Source of the DNA: Wocania_A sp965224845 | GTDB lineage: Bacteria > Bacteroidota > Bacteroidia > Flavobacteriales > Flavobacteriaceae | Length of the DNA stretch: 64,000 bases | NCBI GenBank assembly: GCA_965224845.1 | Contig: CBDDAJ010000009.1 | Coordinates: forward strand, 112,264 to 176,263 | Reading direction: 5' to 3' | Part shown: positions 41,737 through 50,243 of the stretch, piece after piece | Layout of the letters: every line of letters starts with the position of its first letter | Position numbering within the stretch: position 1 is the stretch's first letter | Program-made: the position numbers and the translations under genes | Notes under the pieces: model-generated | What the model was told of the DNA's origin: nothing | Databases searched by the model: none | Seen by the model: the letters and a program-made list of their open reading frames with translations, nothing else

Positions 41737-43010
41737 TAGCCATACTTACCTTTCCAACGCTGTTTTAAAAACTCTCGATGTGCGTTTTCTCTGGTATTAT
41801 TTCCCGGGTCGTAAAGTTTAGCGTGTTTTATTTCATCTGGTAAAAACTCCTGATCAGCAAAGTTGTTTTCGTAACTATGTGCATATTTGTAATTATCGCC
41901 ATAACCAAGTTCTTTCATGAGTTTGGTTGGTGCGTTTCTAATTTCCAAAGGAACACTTAAATCGCCTGTTTCTTTAACCAATTGTTGGGCTTTTCCAATA
42001 GCTTTATAAGCTGCATTGCTTTTTGGAGAACAGGCTAAGTATGTGGCACATTGACTTAAAATAATTCTAGATTCTGGGTACCCAATAGTTGATACTGCTT
42101 GAAATGTGTTATTAGCAATAACTAAAGCCGTTGGGTTTGCATTACCAATATCTTCGCTAGCCAGAATAAGTAAACGACGTGCAATAAACTTAACGTCTTC
42201 ACCACCTTCAACCATACGAGCTAACCAATACACAGCAGCATTAGGATCGCTACCACGAATGGATTTTATAAATGCCGAGATAATATCATAATGTTGCTCG
42301 CCGGTTTTATCGTAACGAACTGTATTATTCTGGATTTTTTGTAAAACAATTTCATCAGTAATTTTTATAGTTTTTGAATCGTAGGAGTTTACAATCAACT
42401 CGAAAATATTAAGCAGCTTTCTGGCATCACCGCCAGATAGTTTTAAAAGCGCATTAGTTTCTTTTAAATCAATATTTTTTTTAGAAATTAACTCATCTTT
42501 TTCAATGGCACGTTTTAAAAGTGTTACTAAATCTTTTTTATCAAAAGCATTTAAAATATAAACTTGGCAACGAGATAAAAGCGCCGAAATTACTTCAAAA
42601 CTAGGGTTTTCAGTAGTGGCACCAATTAGGGTGATCCAGCCTTTTTCAACAGCTTGCAGTAGTGAATCTTGCTGAGATTTACTAAATCTATGAATTTCGT
42701 CAATAAACAAAATGGGGTTTTTAGTAGTAAACAAACCACCGCTTTGTTTAGCTTTATTAATAACGTCGCGAATATCTTTTACACCCGAGTTTATAGCACT
42801 AAGTGTATAAAATGGTCTGCCAGATTCGGTTGCAATAATGTTTGCGAGTGTTGTTTTTCCAGTGCCAGGTGGCCCCCAAAAAATCATTGAAGGAATTAAA
42901 CCTTGCTTTATATGCAGCGTTAAAGAACCATGCTTACCTACCAAATGGGTTTGGCTTACATAATCTTCTAAAGTTTTAGGTCTTAAACGTTCAGCTAAAG
43001 GTTCATTCAT
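41733..43010 (-). CDS. rarA: Replication-associated recombination protein A (AAA+ ATPase)
   Basis: A 425-residue AAA+ protein of the RarA/MgsA/WRNIP1 family, acting at stalled replication forks. Walker A is GPPGTGKTT (about 46-54), Walker B is LFIDEIHRFSKSQQD, and the sensor region is GATTENPSFEVISALLSRC. The C-terminal MgsA helical domain (GSDPNAAVYWLARMVEGGED, ASEDIGNANP) gives the tetramer. Length is typical. The stop codon TAG is formed within a 7-bp tandem repeat. Confidence 0.95.
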   Translation of the reverse strand: MNEPLAERLRPKTLEDYVSQTHLVGKHGSLTLHIKQGLIPSMIFWGPPGTGKTTLANIIATESGRPFYTLSAINSGVKDIRDVINKAKQSGGLFTTKNPILFIDEIHRFSKSQQDSLLQAVEKGWITLIGATTENPSFEVISALLSRCQVYILNAFDKKDLVTLLKRAIEKDELISKKNIDLKETNALLKLSGGDARKLLNIFELIVNSYDSKTIKITDEIVLQKIQNNTVRYDKTGEQHYDIISAFIKSIRGSDPNAAVYWLARMVEGGEDVKFIARRLLILASEDIGNANPTALVIANNTFQAVSTIGYPESRIILSQCATYLACSPKSNAAYKAIGKAQQLVKETGDLSVPLEIRNAPTKLMKELGYGDNYKYAHSYENNFADQEFLPDEIKHAKLYDPGNNTRENAHREFLKQRWKGKYGY

Positions 43011-43070
43011 GATGTAAAATTAAAGTAATTTTTTGTTTTGAGCATGCCCCTAAAGAAAATTAGGGATTGC

Positions 43071-43150
43071 GCTTTTCATTACAATCTTTTTTAAAGCTTC
43101 GCTTCAATGCCTTCAACCAAAAAATATTTTGGTTTCTATAGCCTCAAAAA
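43071..43150. repeat. Dispersed intergenic repeat, copy 2
   Basis: This is the counterpart of the 6113-6193 segment, in opposite orientation. It is also flanked by a 14-base direct repeat, TTTTCATTACAATC, at 43073-43086 and 43154-43167. Together they make up most of the 228-base gap between rarA and the rhomboid gene. Confidence 0.6.
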
Positions 43151-43238
43151 GAATTTTCATTACAATCGCTCAAGCTGGTATACCTGCCATTTTAGCATTA
43201 AACTCAAATATGGTTAACTATTTGCTATCTTTATTTCA

Positions 43239-43970
43239 ATGAGTAATAAAGAACATTTTAAATTTTCAACTGGAGTAGTGGCTTACCCTGTGTTATTTGT
43301 GCTAATCATATGGCTGGTTTTTTGGTTTGAAGTCCGTTTTGGATTTAACTTCAGTAAATATGGCGTATATCCACAAAGCTTAAAAGGACTTAGAGGGGTT
43401 GTTTTAAGTCCGTTTATTCACGGAGACATCCAGCATATTTACCATAATACAGTTCCGTTGTTTGTTTTATCTGCAGCGTTGTTTTATTTCTATAAACCAA
43501 TAGCTTGGAAAGTCTTGTTTTTTGGAATTTTACTTTCGGGGTTTTTTACATGGTGTATTGGACGGCCTTCTTATCACATTGGTGCCAGCGGATTAATTTA
43601 TGTTTTAGTAAGTTTTACTTTCTTTAAAGGTGTTTTTGCTAAGCACTATAGGCTAATTGCTTTATCTTTATTAGTAGTATTTCTTTACGGAAGTATGATT
43701 TGGTATGCTATACCCATTGAAAAAGGAATCTCTTGGGAAGGGCATTTATCTGGTTTAATTACAGGCTTGTTGTTTGCTTTGTTTTTTAGAAAGGCAATTG
43801 CCAAACCCAAAAAATATGCCTGGGAACATGAAGATTATAATGAAGATAATGATCCCTTTCTAAAACATTTTGATGATGACGGGAATTTTATTGAACAATT
43901 AGAACCGGAAGAAAATCAAGAAAAGGCAGCACGTGTTAATTATACTTTCAAAGAAAATAAAAAGGATTAA
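43239..43970 (+). CDS. Rhomboid-family intramembrane serine protease
   Basis: A 243-residue membrane protein with six hydrophobic segments. The catalytic serine lies in HIGASGLIYVL (GxSG) and the histidine in WEGHLSGLITG; an HGDIQHIYHN loop provides the family's early histidines. It cleaves transmembrane substrates within the bilayer. The C-terminal 50 residues are acidic and cytosolic. It converges on rlmB with five bases between them. Confidence 0.9.
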   Translation: MSNKEHFKFSTGVVAYPVLFVLIIWLVFWFEVRFGFNFSKYGVYPQSLKGLRGVVLSPFIHGDIQHIYHNTVPLFVLSAALFYFYKPIAWKVLFFGILLSGFFTWCIGRPSYHIGASGLIYVLVSFTFFKGVFAKHYRLIALSLLVVFLYGSMIWYAIPIEKGISWEGHLSGLITGLLFALFFRKAIAKPKKYAWEHEDYNEDNDPFLKHFDDDGNFIEQLEPEENQEKAARVNYTFKENKKD

Positions 43971-43975
43971 TTTAA

Positions 43976-44713
43976 TTATTTAAGACGTTGTCTAACAGCT
44001 TCATATAGAAACGCTCCACAAGCTACAGAAACATTTAATGATTCAATAGCACCTAACAGTGGAAGTTTAGCTTTAGCATCAACTACTTTTAGGGTTGATG
44101 GATTAATCCCTCTACCTTCAGATCCCATAATAATAGCACAAGGCTCGGTAAAAGAAATATCGTATAAAGTGTCGTTCGTTTTTTCTGTAGCAGCTATTAC
44201 TTTTATTCCTGAGGCTTGCATATAAAATACGGCATCTTTTATATGGTCTACCTTACATATAGGGATTTTAAATACAGCACCCGCACTAGTTTTTATTGTA
44301 TCTCCGTTTATAGGAGCACCACCTTTTTTCTGTATTATAATACCATCTACGCCAGTGCATTCGGCAGTTCTAATAATTGCTCCAAAATTTCGAACATCAC
44401 TTAATTGATCTAATAGCAAGAACAAAGGCGCTTTACCAGATTCAACAACACTTAAAACTAAATGTTCCAGGTTATAAAACTCAACGGGTGAAATTTGAGC
44501 AACAACGCCTTGATGATTCTTTTTTGTTAAACGGTTAAGCTTTTCTATAGGAACATAAGATTTGTTAATAGATTTTTTATTTAATAAGGATTCTAATTCA
44601 CTAAATAATTCTCCTTTTAATCCCTTTTGAAGAAAAGCTTTGTCTATATTTTTACCAGCATTTACAGCTTCTATTACGGCTCTTATACCAAAAATTTGAG
44701 TTTGATCTTGCAT
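43976..44713 (-). CDS. rlmB: 23S rRNA (guanosine-2251-2'-O)-methyltransferase, TrmH/SpoU family
   Basis: A 245-residue SPOUT methyltransferase. An N-terminal L30e-like substrate domain is followed by the knot region with LDQLSDVRNFGAIIRTAEC, IIMGSEGRGI and SLNVSVACGAFLYEAVRQR, the three SpoU motifs. RlmB is the best fit, with another TrmH-type RNA methyltransferase as the alternative. Confidence 0.88.
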   Translation of the reverse strand: MQDQTQIFGIRAVIEAVNAGKNIDKAFLQKGLKGELFSELESLLNKKSINKSYVPIEKLNRLTKKNHQGVVAQISPVEFYNLEHLVLSVVESGKAPLFLLLDQLSDVRNFGAIIRTAECTGVDGIIIQKKGGAPINGDTIKTSAGAVFKIPICKVDHIKDAVFYMQASGIKVIAATEKTNDTLYDISFTEPCAIIMGSEGRGINPSTLKVVDAKAKLPLLGAIESLNVSVACGAFLYEAVRQRLK

Positions 44714-44771
44714 AGTGGTAAAAGTATAAAAAAGTTATTGGTCTATGAAGTTTAACATACAAAGAGTTTAT

Positions 44772-44802
44772 TTTGTGATGCAGTGCCTTTGAGCTAACTT
44801 TA
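44772..44802 (+). promoter_or_regulatory. Promoter of the T9SS type B protein gene
   Basis: TTTG at 44772-44775, a 19-base spacer and TAACTTTA at 44795-44802 fit the Bacteroidota pattern with one change at the last base. It would give a leader of about 110 bases. Confidence 0.45.
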
Positions 44803-44867
44803 ATCGATATTTTGATTATAAAAAATAGAATTCAAGGCTAAAAAAGCTTTAAATCACTTATAATCAG

Positions 44868-44889
44868 AGTAAATATGACTATATTTACT
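44868..44889 (+). promoter_or_regulatory. Hairpin in the leader of the T9SS cargo gene
   Basis: AGTAAATAT (44868-44876) and ATATTTACT (44881-44889) make a perfect 9-bp stem with a GACT loop, 28 bases before the TTG start. The stem is AT-rich with no T-run after it, so it is not a terminator. A role in mRNA stability or translation is possible. Confidence 0.35.
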
Positions 44890-44917
44890 GTAGTCAATCA
44901 AAAAATTAATCAAGAAA

Positions 44918-47671
44918 TTGAAAACTAAGTTATTATTTATAATATTAGCACTAAAGGTATGCTTTGTTTTTTCTCAAAAGCAATCGGCTAATTGGTATTT
45001 TGGAGAATTTGCGGGTCTTAATTTTAATACCCCAAATCCAACGCCTCTTTTAAATGGGAAGTTAGCAACTATTGAGGGGTGTGCCACCATATCCGATCCT
45101 AATGGAAACCTGTTGTTTTATACCGATGGTGTTACAATTTGGGACAGGCGTCATCAAATTATGCCAAATGGCCAAAACCTTTTAGGGCATAGTTCGAGTA
45201 CAGAATCAGCTTTAATAGTTCCAAAACCAGGAAGTACTTCTAAATATTATGTATTTACCATAGATAAGCCAAGTTATTACTTAACCGAAGGCGAACCCAT
45301 CGATGGTGTTAATTACTCTGAAATCGATTTATCGTTAAACAGTAGTTTTGGAGATGTGGTTCCCGGGGTTAAAAATATGCATTTAATTACCTATGATTCG
45401 AGTGATCCTGTTCAGAATGAATATAAATCATCTGAAAAGATTACTGCTGTTTCTCATAGTGATGGAAGTTCAGTTTGGGTTATTACTCAATTTATGGATA
45501 AGTTTTATTCGTTTTTAGTTGATGGGAATGGTGTTAATGAAACACCAGTTGTATCTACGGTATCACAAATGGTCCGCCCTGTATTTAATATTGAAGGGGC
45601 TAATATCTCTGCAATTGGGTATTTAAAAGCATCGCCAAATGGTGAAAAAATAGCTATTGCTCACAGTTCAACAAACATAGGAGGAGGAGGTCCCAGATCA
45701 CCAAGGCGAGAAACGGGAAGAGTGTTATTATATGATTTTAATAATACTACAGGGGTAGTAATGAATGATAATGTAATTATGGACAACACTTACCCTTATG
45801 GTGTTGAGTTTTCACCAAATTCTAAGCTATTATACGTTACTAATAATGTGTTTGATGATGATAATAGATTTGACCACAGCCATATATTTCAATATAATTT
45901 GGAGAGCTCAGATATTATAGGCACAAGAGAAACTATAAGTAATTCTCAAAATGTTGCAGGGGCTTTACAATTGGCAATAAACGGAAAGATTTATAGAGCA
46001 GGTTTTAGATCGTCTTCTGTAGGTTTAAGCCTCTCGGTTATAAACAATCCCAATGAAGTTGGTAATGCTGCCGGTTATTCTGAAAATTCTGTTGATTTAG
46101 GAGGAAAAAGGGTTCATTTAGGATTGCCCCCATTTGTACAGTCTATCTTTTTGTACACTTTTGATTATGAAGATACTTGTTTAGGTGATCAAACACATTT
46201 TTTTGTCACTTCAGAGGAACCATACGACAGTGTGCTTTGGGATTTTGGGGACGGGCAAACCTCTAATCTCGAAGAGCCATTGCATACATATACACAACCT
46301 GGAGTCTATACTGTAAGTTTAACCATGTATTTGAATAGTATTGAGCAAGGCCCGTTTTTAAAGCAAGTAATAATATCTCAACCCCCCGATGTATTACAAA
46401 CCACCTTTGATTTGACACAATGTGATTCTGCTGATGATGATCCTAGCGATGGAATAGCACCTTTTAATTTACAATTAGCCAATGCACCTTTGAGTTTGTA
46501 TACTCAAGAAGCCATTCAAGTTTATTATTATAATACAATGGCTGATGCTATTAATGATTCTGATAATTCAAATGCTATTGATGAGGTTTATACAAACCAG
46601 TCTCAAGGCGAAATATTATATGCCAAGGTATTTAAAACCAATACGGATTGTTTTAGTATTGCTACAGTAAGATTAAACACTACACCAGGAGTAGATATTA
46701 GCACCTATGAATTAGGGGCTTGCGACCCAGATGAAGATCATTTAGCAGACTTCGATTTAGAATCAGAAGGGATTAGAATCGCTACAGCATTAAACTTGCC
46801 TTCAAATGTTAGCATTTCGTTTTATGAAGATGAAAACGATGCAGCTATTGGAATTAATGCGCTTCCTGGTATATATACATCATCAGATAAGACTGTATAT
46901 ATTAGAGCAGAAAGCAATAATGCATGTTATGGTACAGGGGTTTTAAATCTGGAGGTAAAATCTTTTCCTCAATTAGAAGATCAAGTTATAAATGTGTGTC
47001 TTTCTGATTTTCCAATATCTATTGGCTCTGGACTTAACGCAAGTCAGGTAAATGATTATAATTACGATTGGAGTACCAGTGAGACGTTAAATGAGATTTT
47101 AGTCACTCAAGCTGGTGTTTATACGGTTAGTGTTATTGATCCTTTGCTTAATTGTGAAGATTTAATTACGATTACAGTTAACCAAAACGAGATTCCTGTT
47201 ATACAGGATCTGGTTATAAGTGACAGAAACCTAACAGTGCTACTTGATAATAATAGCGAGAATTTTGTTTATGCTATCGATGACGAATTTGGGGTATACC
47301 AAGACAGCAATTCTTTTTTAAATGTGCCACACGGTAAGCATACCCTTTATGTTATGGATGCCTTAAATTGTGATAGGATTTCAAGAGATTTTTATATTTT
47401 AGGATTTCCTAAGTATTTTACTCCAAACAATGATAATTCGAACGATACATGGAATGTTGCAGGATTAGACCCTACATTATTTAACTCACAATTACTAACT
47501 GTTGAGATTTACAACCGCTATGGAAAGCTTTTAAAAACATTCAATCCAAATCAATCTATTGGATGGAATGGTAAGTTTAACGGAAACCTTTTAATTGATG
47601 ATGATTATTGGTACTATTTAAAATTGCCTAGCGGAGAAGAATATAGAGGCCATTTTTCATTAAAGCGGTAA
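44918..47671 (+). CDS. Type IX-secreted protein with PKD domain and type B C-terminal sorting domain
   Basis: A 917-residue exported protein. After a signal peptide (ends VCFVFSQ), residues about 22-420 form a repeat-rich propeller-like region. A PKD domain follows near 440-490 (SVLWDFGDGQTSNLEEPLHTY), then two to three Ig-like repeats. The end (FPKYFTPNNDNSNDTW to YRGHFSLKR) is the gliding-motility-associated type B CTD used by the type IX secretion system. Surface adhesion or ligand binding is the likely role. The start is a TTG: the frame is closed by TAG at 44891 and has no ATG before the signal peptide. Confidence 0.9.
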   Translation: MKTKLLFIILALKVCFVFSQKQSANWYFGEFAGLNFNTPNPTPLLNGKLATIEGCATISDPNGNLLFYTDGVTIWDRRHQIMPNGQNLLGHSSSTESALIVPKPGSTSKYYVFTIDKPSYYLTEGEPIDGVNYSEIDLSLNSSFGDVVPGVKNMHLITYDSSDPVQNEYKSSEKITAVSHSDGSSVWVITQFMDKFYSFLVDGNGVNETPVVSTVSQMVRPVFNIEGANISAIGYLKASPNGEKIAIAHSSTNIGGGGPRSPRRETGRVLLYDFNNTTGVVMNDNVIMDNTYPYGVEFSPNSKLLYVTNNVFDDDNRFDHSHIFQYNLESSDIIGTRETISNSQNVAGALQLAINGKIYRAGFRSSSVGLSLSVINNPNEVGNAAGYSENSVDLGGKRVHLGLPPFVQSIFLYTFDYEDTCLGDQTHFFVTSEEPYDSVLWDFGDGQTSNLEEPLHTYTQPGVYTVSLTMYLNSIEQGPFLKQVIISQPPDVLQTTFDLTQCDSADDDPSDGIAPFNLQLANAPLSLYTQEAIQVYYYNTMADAINDSDNSNAIDEVYTNQSQGEILYAKVFKTNTDCFSIATVRLNTTPGVDISTYELGACDPDEDHLADFDLESEGIRIATALNLPSNVSISFYEDENDAAIGINALPGIYTSSDKTVYIRAESNNACYGTGVLNLEVKSFPQLEDQVINVCLSDFPISIGSGLNASQVNDYNYDWSTSETLNEILVTQAGVYTVSVIDPLLNCEDLITITVNQNEIPVIQDLVISDRNLTVLLDNNSENFVYAIDDEFGVYQDSNSFLNVPHGKHTLYVMDALNCDRISRDFYILGFPKYFTPNNDNSNDTWNVAGLDPTLFNSQLLTVEIYNRYGKLLKTFNPNQSIGWNGKFNGNLLIDDDYWYYLKLPSGEEYRGHFSLKR

Positions 47672-47696
47672 TGCATTTAATTTAAAAGAAGGACGA

Positions 47697-48701
47697 TTAA
47701 TCATGATAGACTAATTTTTCAAAAATACCTTTAAACGCCCATTCGGCCGCCACGTAAGATTTTGGGCTATCTAATTTTGTACCTTGTCTGCTGCCTGAAA
47801 CAGCATAGCCAAAAGCATCCCAAATATTACCTTCGTTATCAATTAATACATTAGGAAATTCGCTAACATCTAATGCAGTAAATGTTAAATTACTTGGTAA
47901 ATAGAAAGCATTAAAATACACTTTTTCTTTACTGCCAACAATTATAACATTTTTACTGTTTGCAGTAGCGTAATCTAATTCAATGCCATTGTCAAAATTA
48001 TTATAGCTAAACAAATGAACAATATCATCAAATATATGTTCATGTACAACACCTAGCAGATTACTAAAATCTATAGGAACCGGAGTTTCATCACAATTAC
48101 AGTCTGTCACATCAGGATGATTAAATACCAATGCATTAGGGAAATGGGTTTTAACACCAAGCCAGTATGATTCAATAATATTGTAAGTGTTAAGCCGTAT
48201 TTCTTTACTGGCATCTCTAATACCGCGTAAAGCCATTTGAGACCAGTAATATTTTAGATCGGCATCAGTAGTAATAAGGTTATCCTTATACAAAAAACCT
48301 GAGGCTTTCATTATAATAGTTTCTCCGTTTGGTAATCTTCTATCAAAAGATAACGCACTTTCAGTAATTGGACAATAGGTAATAGCTAAAGGAATATCCT
48401 CAAAGGTGTCGTTTATAACCTCAAAATTATTAGTGTAATCGTACGGATATGCATAGACTTGTCCATTTATTTTTAAAAGAGCAAGTCTTGAGTTATCATT
48501 CAAAAACCCAGTTGCATCTATTTCAGAAACACTTTTGTAATCCGGGTTATCTTTTATGGCATAAGATCCTCCACCCGCTATGTCAGATTTTGGAACACAC
48601 CATAAATTATCTGAAATGTCATCACTATTATCTTCTGTATTAGTATTTTCTGAGGAACAATTTACTAGTATTAGAAAAGTTAAAATTAGAAGGCGCTTCA
48701 T
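47697..48701 (-). CDS. DUF3179 domain lipoprotein
   Basis: A 334-residue lipoprotein (lipobox LVNCSS, lipidated Cys15). The DUF3179 domain occupies most of the protein: ATGFLNDNSRLALLKINGQVYAYPY, IPLAITYCPITESALSFDR and the late IWDAFGYAVSGSRQGTKLDS. The conserved TYCP segment with its cysteine is the family's landmark; the function is unknown, possibly metal or redox related. It lies downstream of the SusD gene but behind a terminator. Confidence 0.85.
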   Translation of the reverse strand: MKRLLILTFLILVNCSSENTNTEDNSDDISDNLWCVPKSDIAGGGSYAIKDNPDYKSVSEIDATGFLNDNSRLALLKINGQVYAYPYDYTNNFEVINDTFEDIPLAITYCPITESALSFDRRLPNGETIIMKASGFLYKDNLITTDADLKYYWSQMALRGIRDASKEIRLNTYNIIESYWLGVKTHFPNALVFNHPDVTDCNCDETPVPIDFSNLLGVVHEHIFDDIVHLFSYNNFDNGIELDYATANSKNVIIVGSKEKVYFNAFYLPSNLTFTALDVSEFPNVLIDNEGNIWDAFGYAVSGSRQGTKLDSPKSYVAAEWAFKGIFEKLVYHD

Positions 48702-48749
48702 TTTAAATGATTTGTATTTATGTCGAAAAGTATAAAGGTTACTTACAAA

Positions 48750-48781
48750 AAAAGCCCTATAAGTTTAACTTATAGGGCTTT
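48750..48781. terminator. Intrinsic terminator between susD and the DUF3179 gene
   Basis: AAGCCCTATAAG and CTTATAGGGCTT form a long stem closed by TTTAA. On the minus strand it is followed by a run of T, so it ends the susC-susD transcript. Confidence 0.88.
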
Positions 48782-48803
48782 AATATATTTTGAAAAACTA
48801 TAA

Positions 48804-50231
48804 CTAGTTTACATCCCAGAATAATTTAGTTTGCTGTGAATCTCCACCAATAGCAGTAGATGCAGCAGTCCAATTATCTTCGTTTAAGTTTTGTTCATCA
48901 ATTGGATATGTATACCTGTATGGTAAAGGATTACCTTGATCAACCGGTAGTTGTAAAGTTGGAGTATCATATCTTCTCCATGCAGTAAATCCTTCAAATC
49001 CTCTGTTATACATAGCGATCCATAATTGGTTACCAATTTTTTCTTTATCAGTACCAGGAGCTGTAGCCCAAGCCACATCTGGATTAGCCATATATGTAGC
49101 TAAATCACTAGCACCCCAAGCATCAAAAGAAGCAGCAATTCCATTATTATAATGTTCTTCAGCTGTACCGCCAACAGACCATCCTTCTAAAGCAGCTTCA
49201 GCTAAGTAAAAAGAAACTTCAGCATAATCTAGTAACGAAGCTGGGTTAGTCGCTTCATAAATGGCAGCACCATAATGAGAATGTAATGCAAAACTTGCTA
49301 CACCACCATAATTACCTCCAACATATACACCAGCTCCTAAGTTATCATCAAAATATACAGCTCGTCTTGGATCATCAAGATCGTTCATAAAATTAACGAT
49401 AGTATTTGCAGGGATATGATCTGAACGACCAGATTGTACAATATCAACCCAAACAGGATTAGTATTAGGTGTTGTTCCTTCATATTGTATAGTAGCATTA
49501 TCTGCATTAGATGTAAATGCACCACCGCTATATCCAGCTAGAATTGTAGATTGAGCTAGAGTAGGGTTAACATCTACAAGACGGTTCCCTAAGCGTATTA
49601 ATAATGAATTTGCAAACTTAGCCCAACCAGCAGAGTTTCCTCCATATAATTGGTCAGATCCACTATATCCAGACCCGCTTAATCCAGGGATTGCCGCTGA
49701 TAAGCGTGTAATTAAATCTGAATAAATAGTAGCAGCATCATCATATTTAGGTAAAGGAATGTCTCCTAAAGCTTCACTATAAGGGATATCTCCCCAAGTG
49801 TCTACCATTTGTTGGAATGTGTAAACCATTAAAACCTCAGCTTGAGAAACTCTTGCAGTTTGTTCAGCACCACTTAAGGTAGCATCAGCCATAGCCACAT
49901 CTTTAGAGGTTTGTAAATCTAATAATACATCTCTATACATTTCAGACCAGTGGTAACCAGGAATTGTTCTAGTAACTAAGTCAAAGTTTGGTTCCTCTGT
50001 ATATGTAGTTGTTGTACTATATTGAGCAAAAAATCTAAAACTATTACGATTTACATTTATTTGCGTCATTTGATCAATTAAACTCTTTGTAGCAGAGTTG
50101 AATAAAAAATCTGCGGCAACTTGAGTAGGGTTCTTCGGGTCTCTGTTTAAGTTTTCGTATTCTTCATCACTTTTACAAGATGTTAACACGATAACTACAG
50201 AGAGAATAGCTGTTAATAATATTTTTTTCAT
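48804..50231 (-). CDS. SusD/RagB-family nutrient-binding outer-membrane lipoprotein
   Basis: A 475-residue surface lipoprotein with lipidated Cys19 (VLTSC) followed by acidic residues (KSDEEYEN), a typical outer-membrane export signal. The helical TPR-like core and segments such as VSQAEVLMVYTFQQMVDTWGDIPYSEAL, LLDYAEVSFYLAEAALEGW and the late WIAMYNRGFEGFTAWRRYDTP match the SusD-like family that caps a TonB-dependent SusC barrel. It lies 12 bases after the susC gene and ends at a strong terminator. No glycosidase is adjacent, so the ligand is unknown and could be a peptide or other oligomer. Confidence 0.92.
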   Translation of the reverse strand: MKKILLTAILSVVIVLTSCKSDEEYENLNRDPKNPTQVAADFLFNSATKSLIDQMTQINVNRNSFRFFAQYSTTTTYTEEPNFDLVTRTIPGYHWSEMYRDVLLDLQTSKDVAMADATLSGAEQTARVSQAEVLMVYTFQQMVDTWGDIPYSEALGDIPLPKYDDAATIYSDLITRLSAAIPGLSGSGYSGSDQLYGGNSAGWAKFANSLLIRLGNRLVDVNPTLAQSTILAGYSGGAFTSNADNATIQYEGTTPNTNPVWVDIVQSGRSDHIPANTIVNFMNDLDDPRRAVYFDDNLGAGVYVGGNYGGVASFALHSHYGAAIYEATNPASLLDYAEVSFYLAEAALEGWSVGGTAEEHYNNGIAASFDAWGASDLATYMANPDVAWATAPGTDKEKIGNQLWIAMYNRGFEGFTAWRRYDTPTLQLPVDQGNPLPYRYTYPIDEQNLNEDNWTAASTAIGGDSQQTKLFWDVN

Positions 50232-50243
50232 TTTCTCTTTTTT

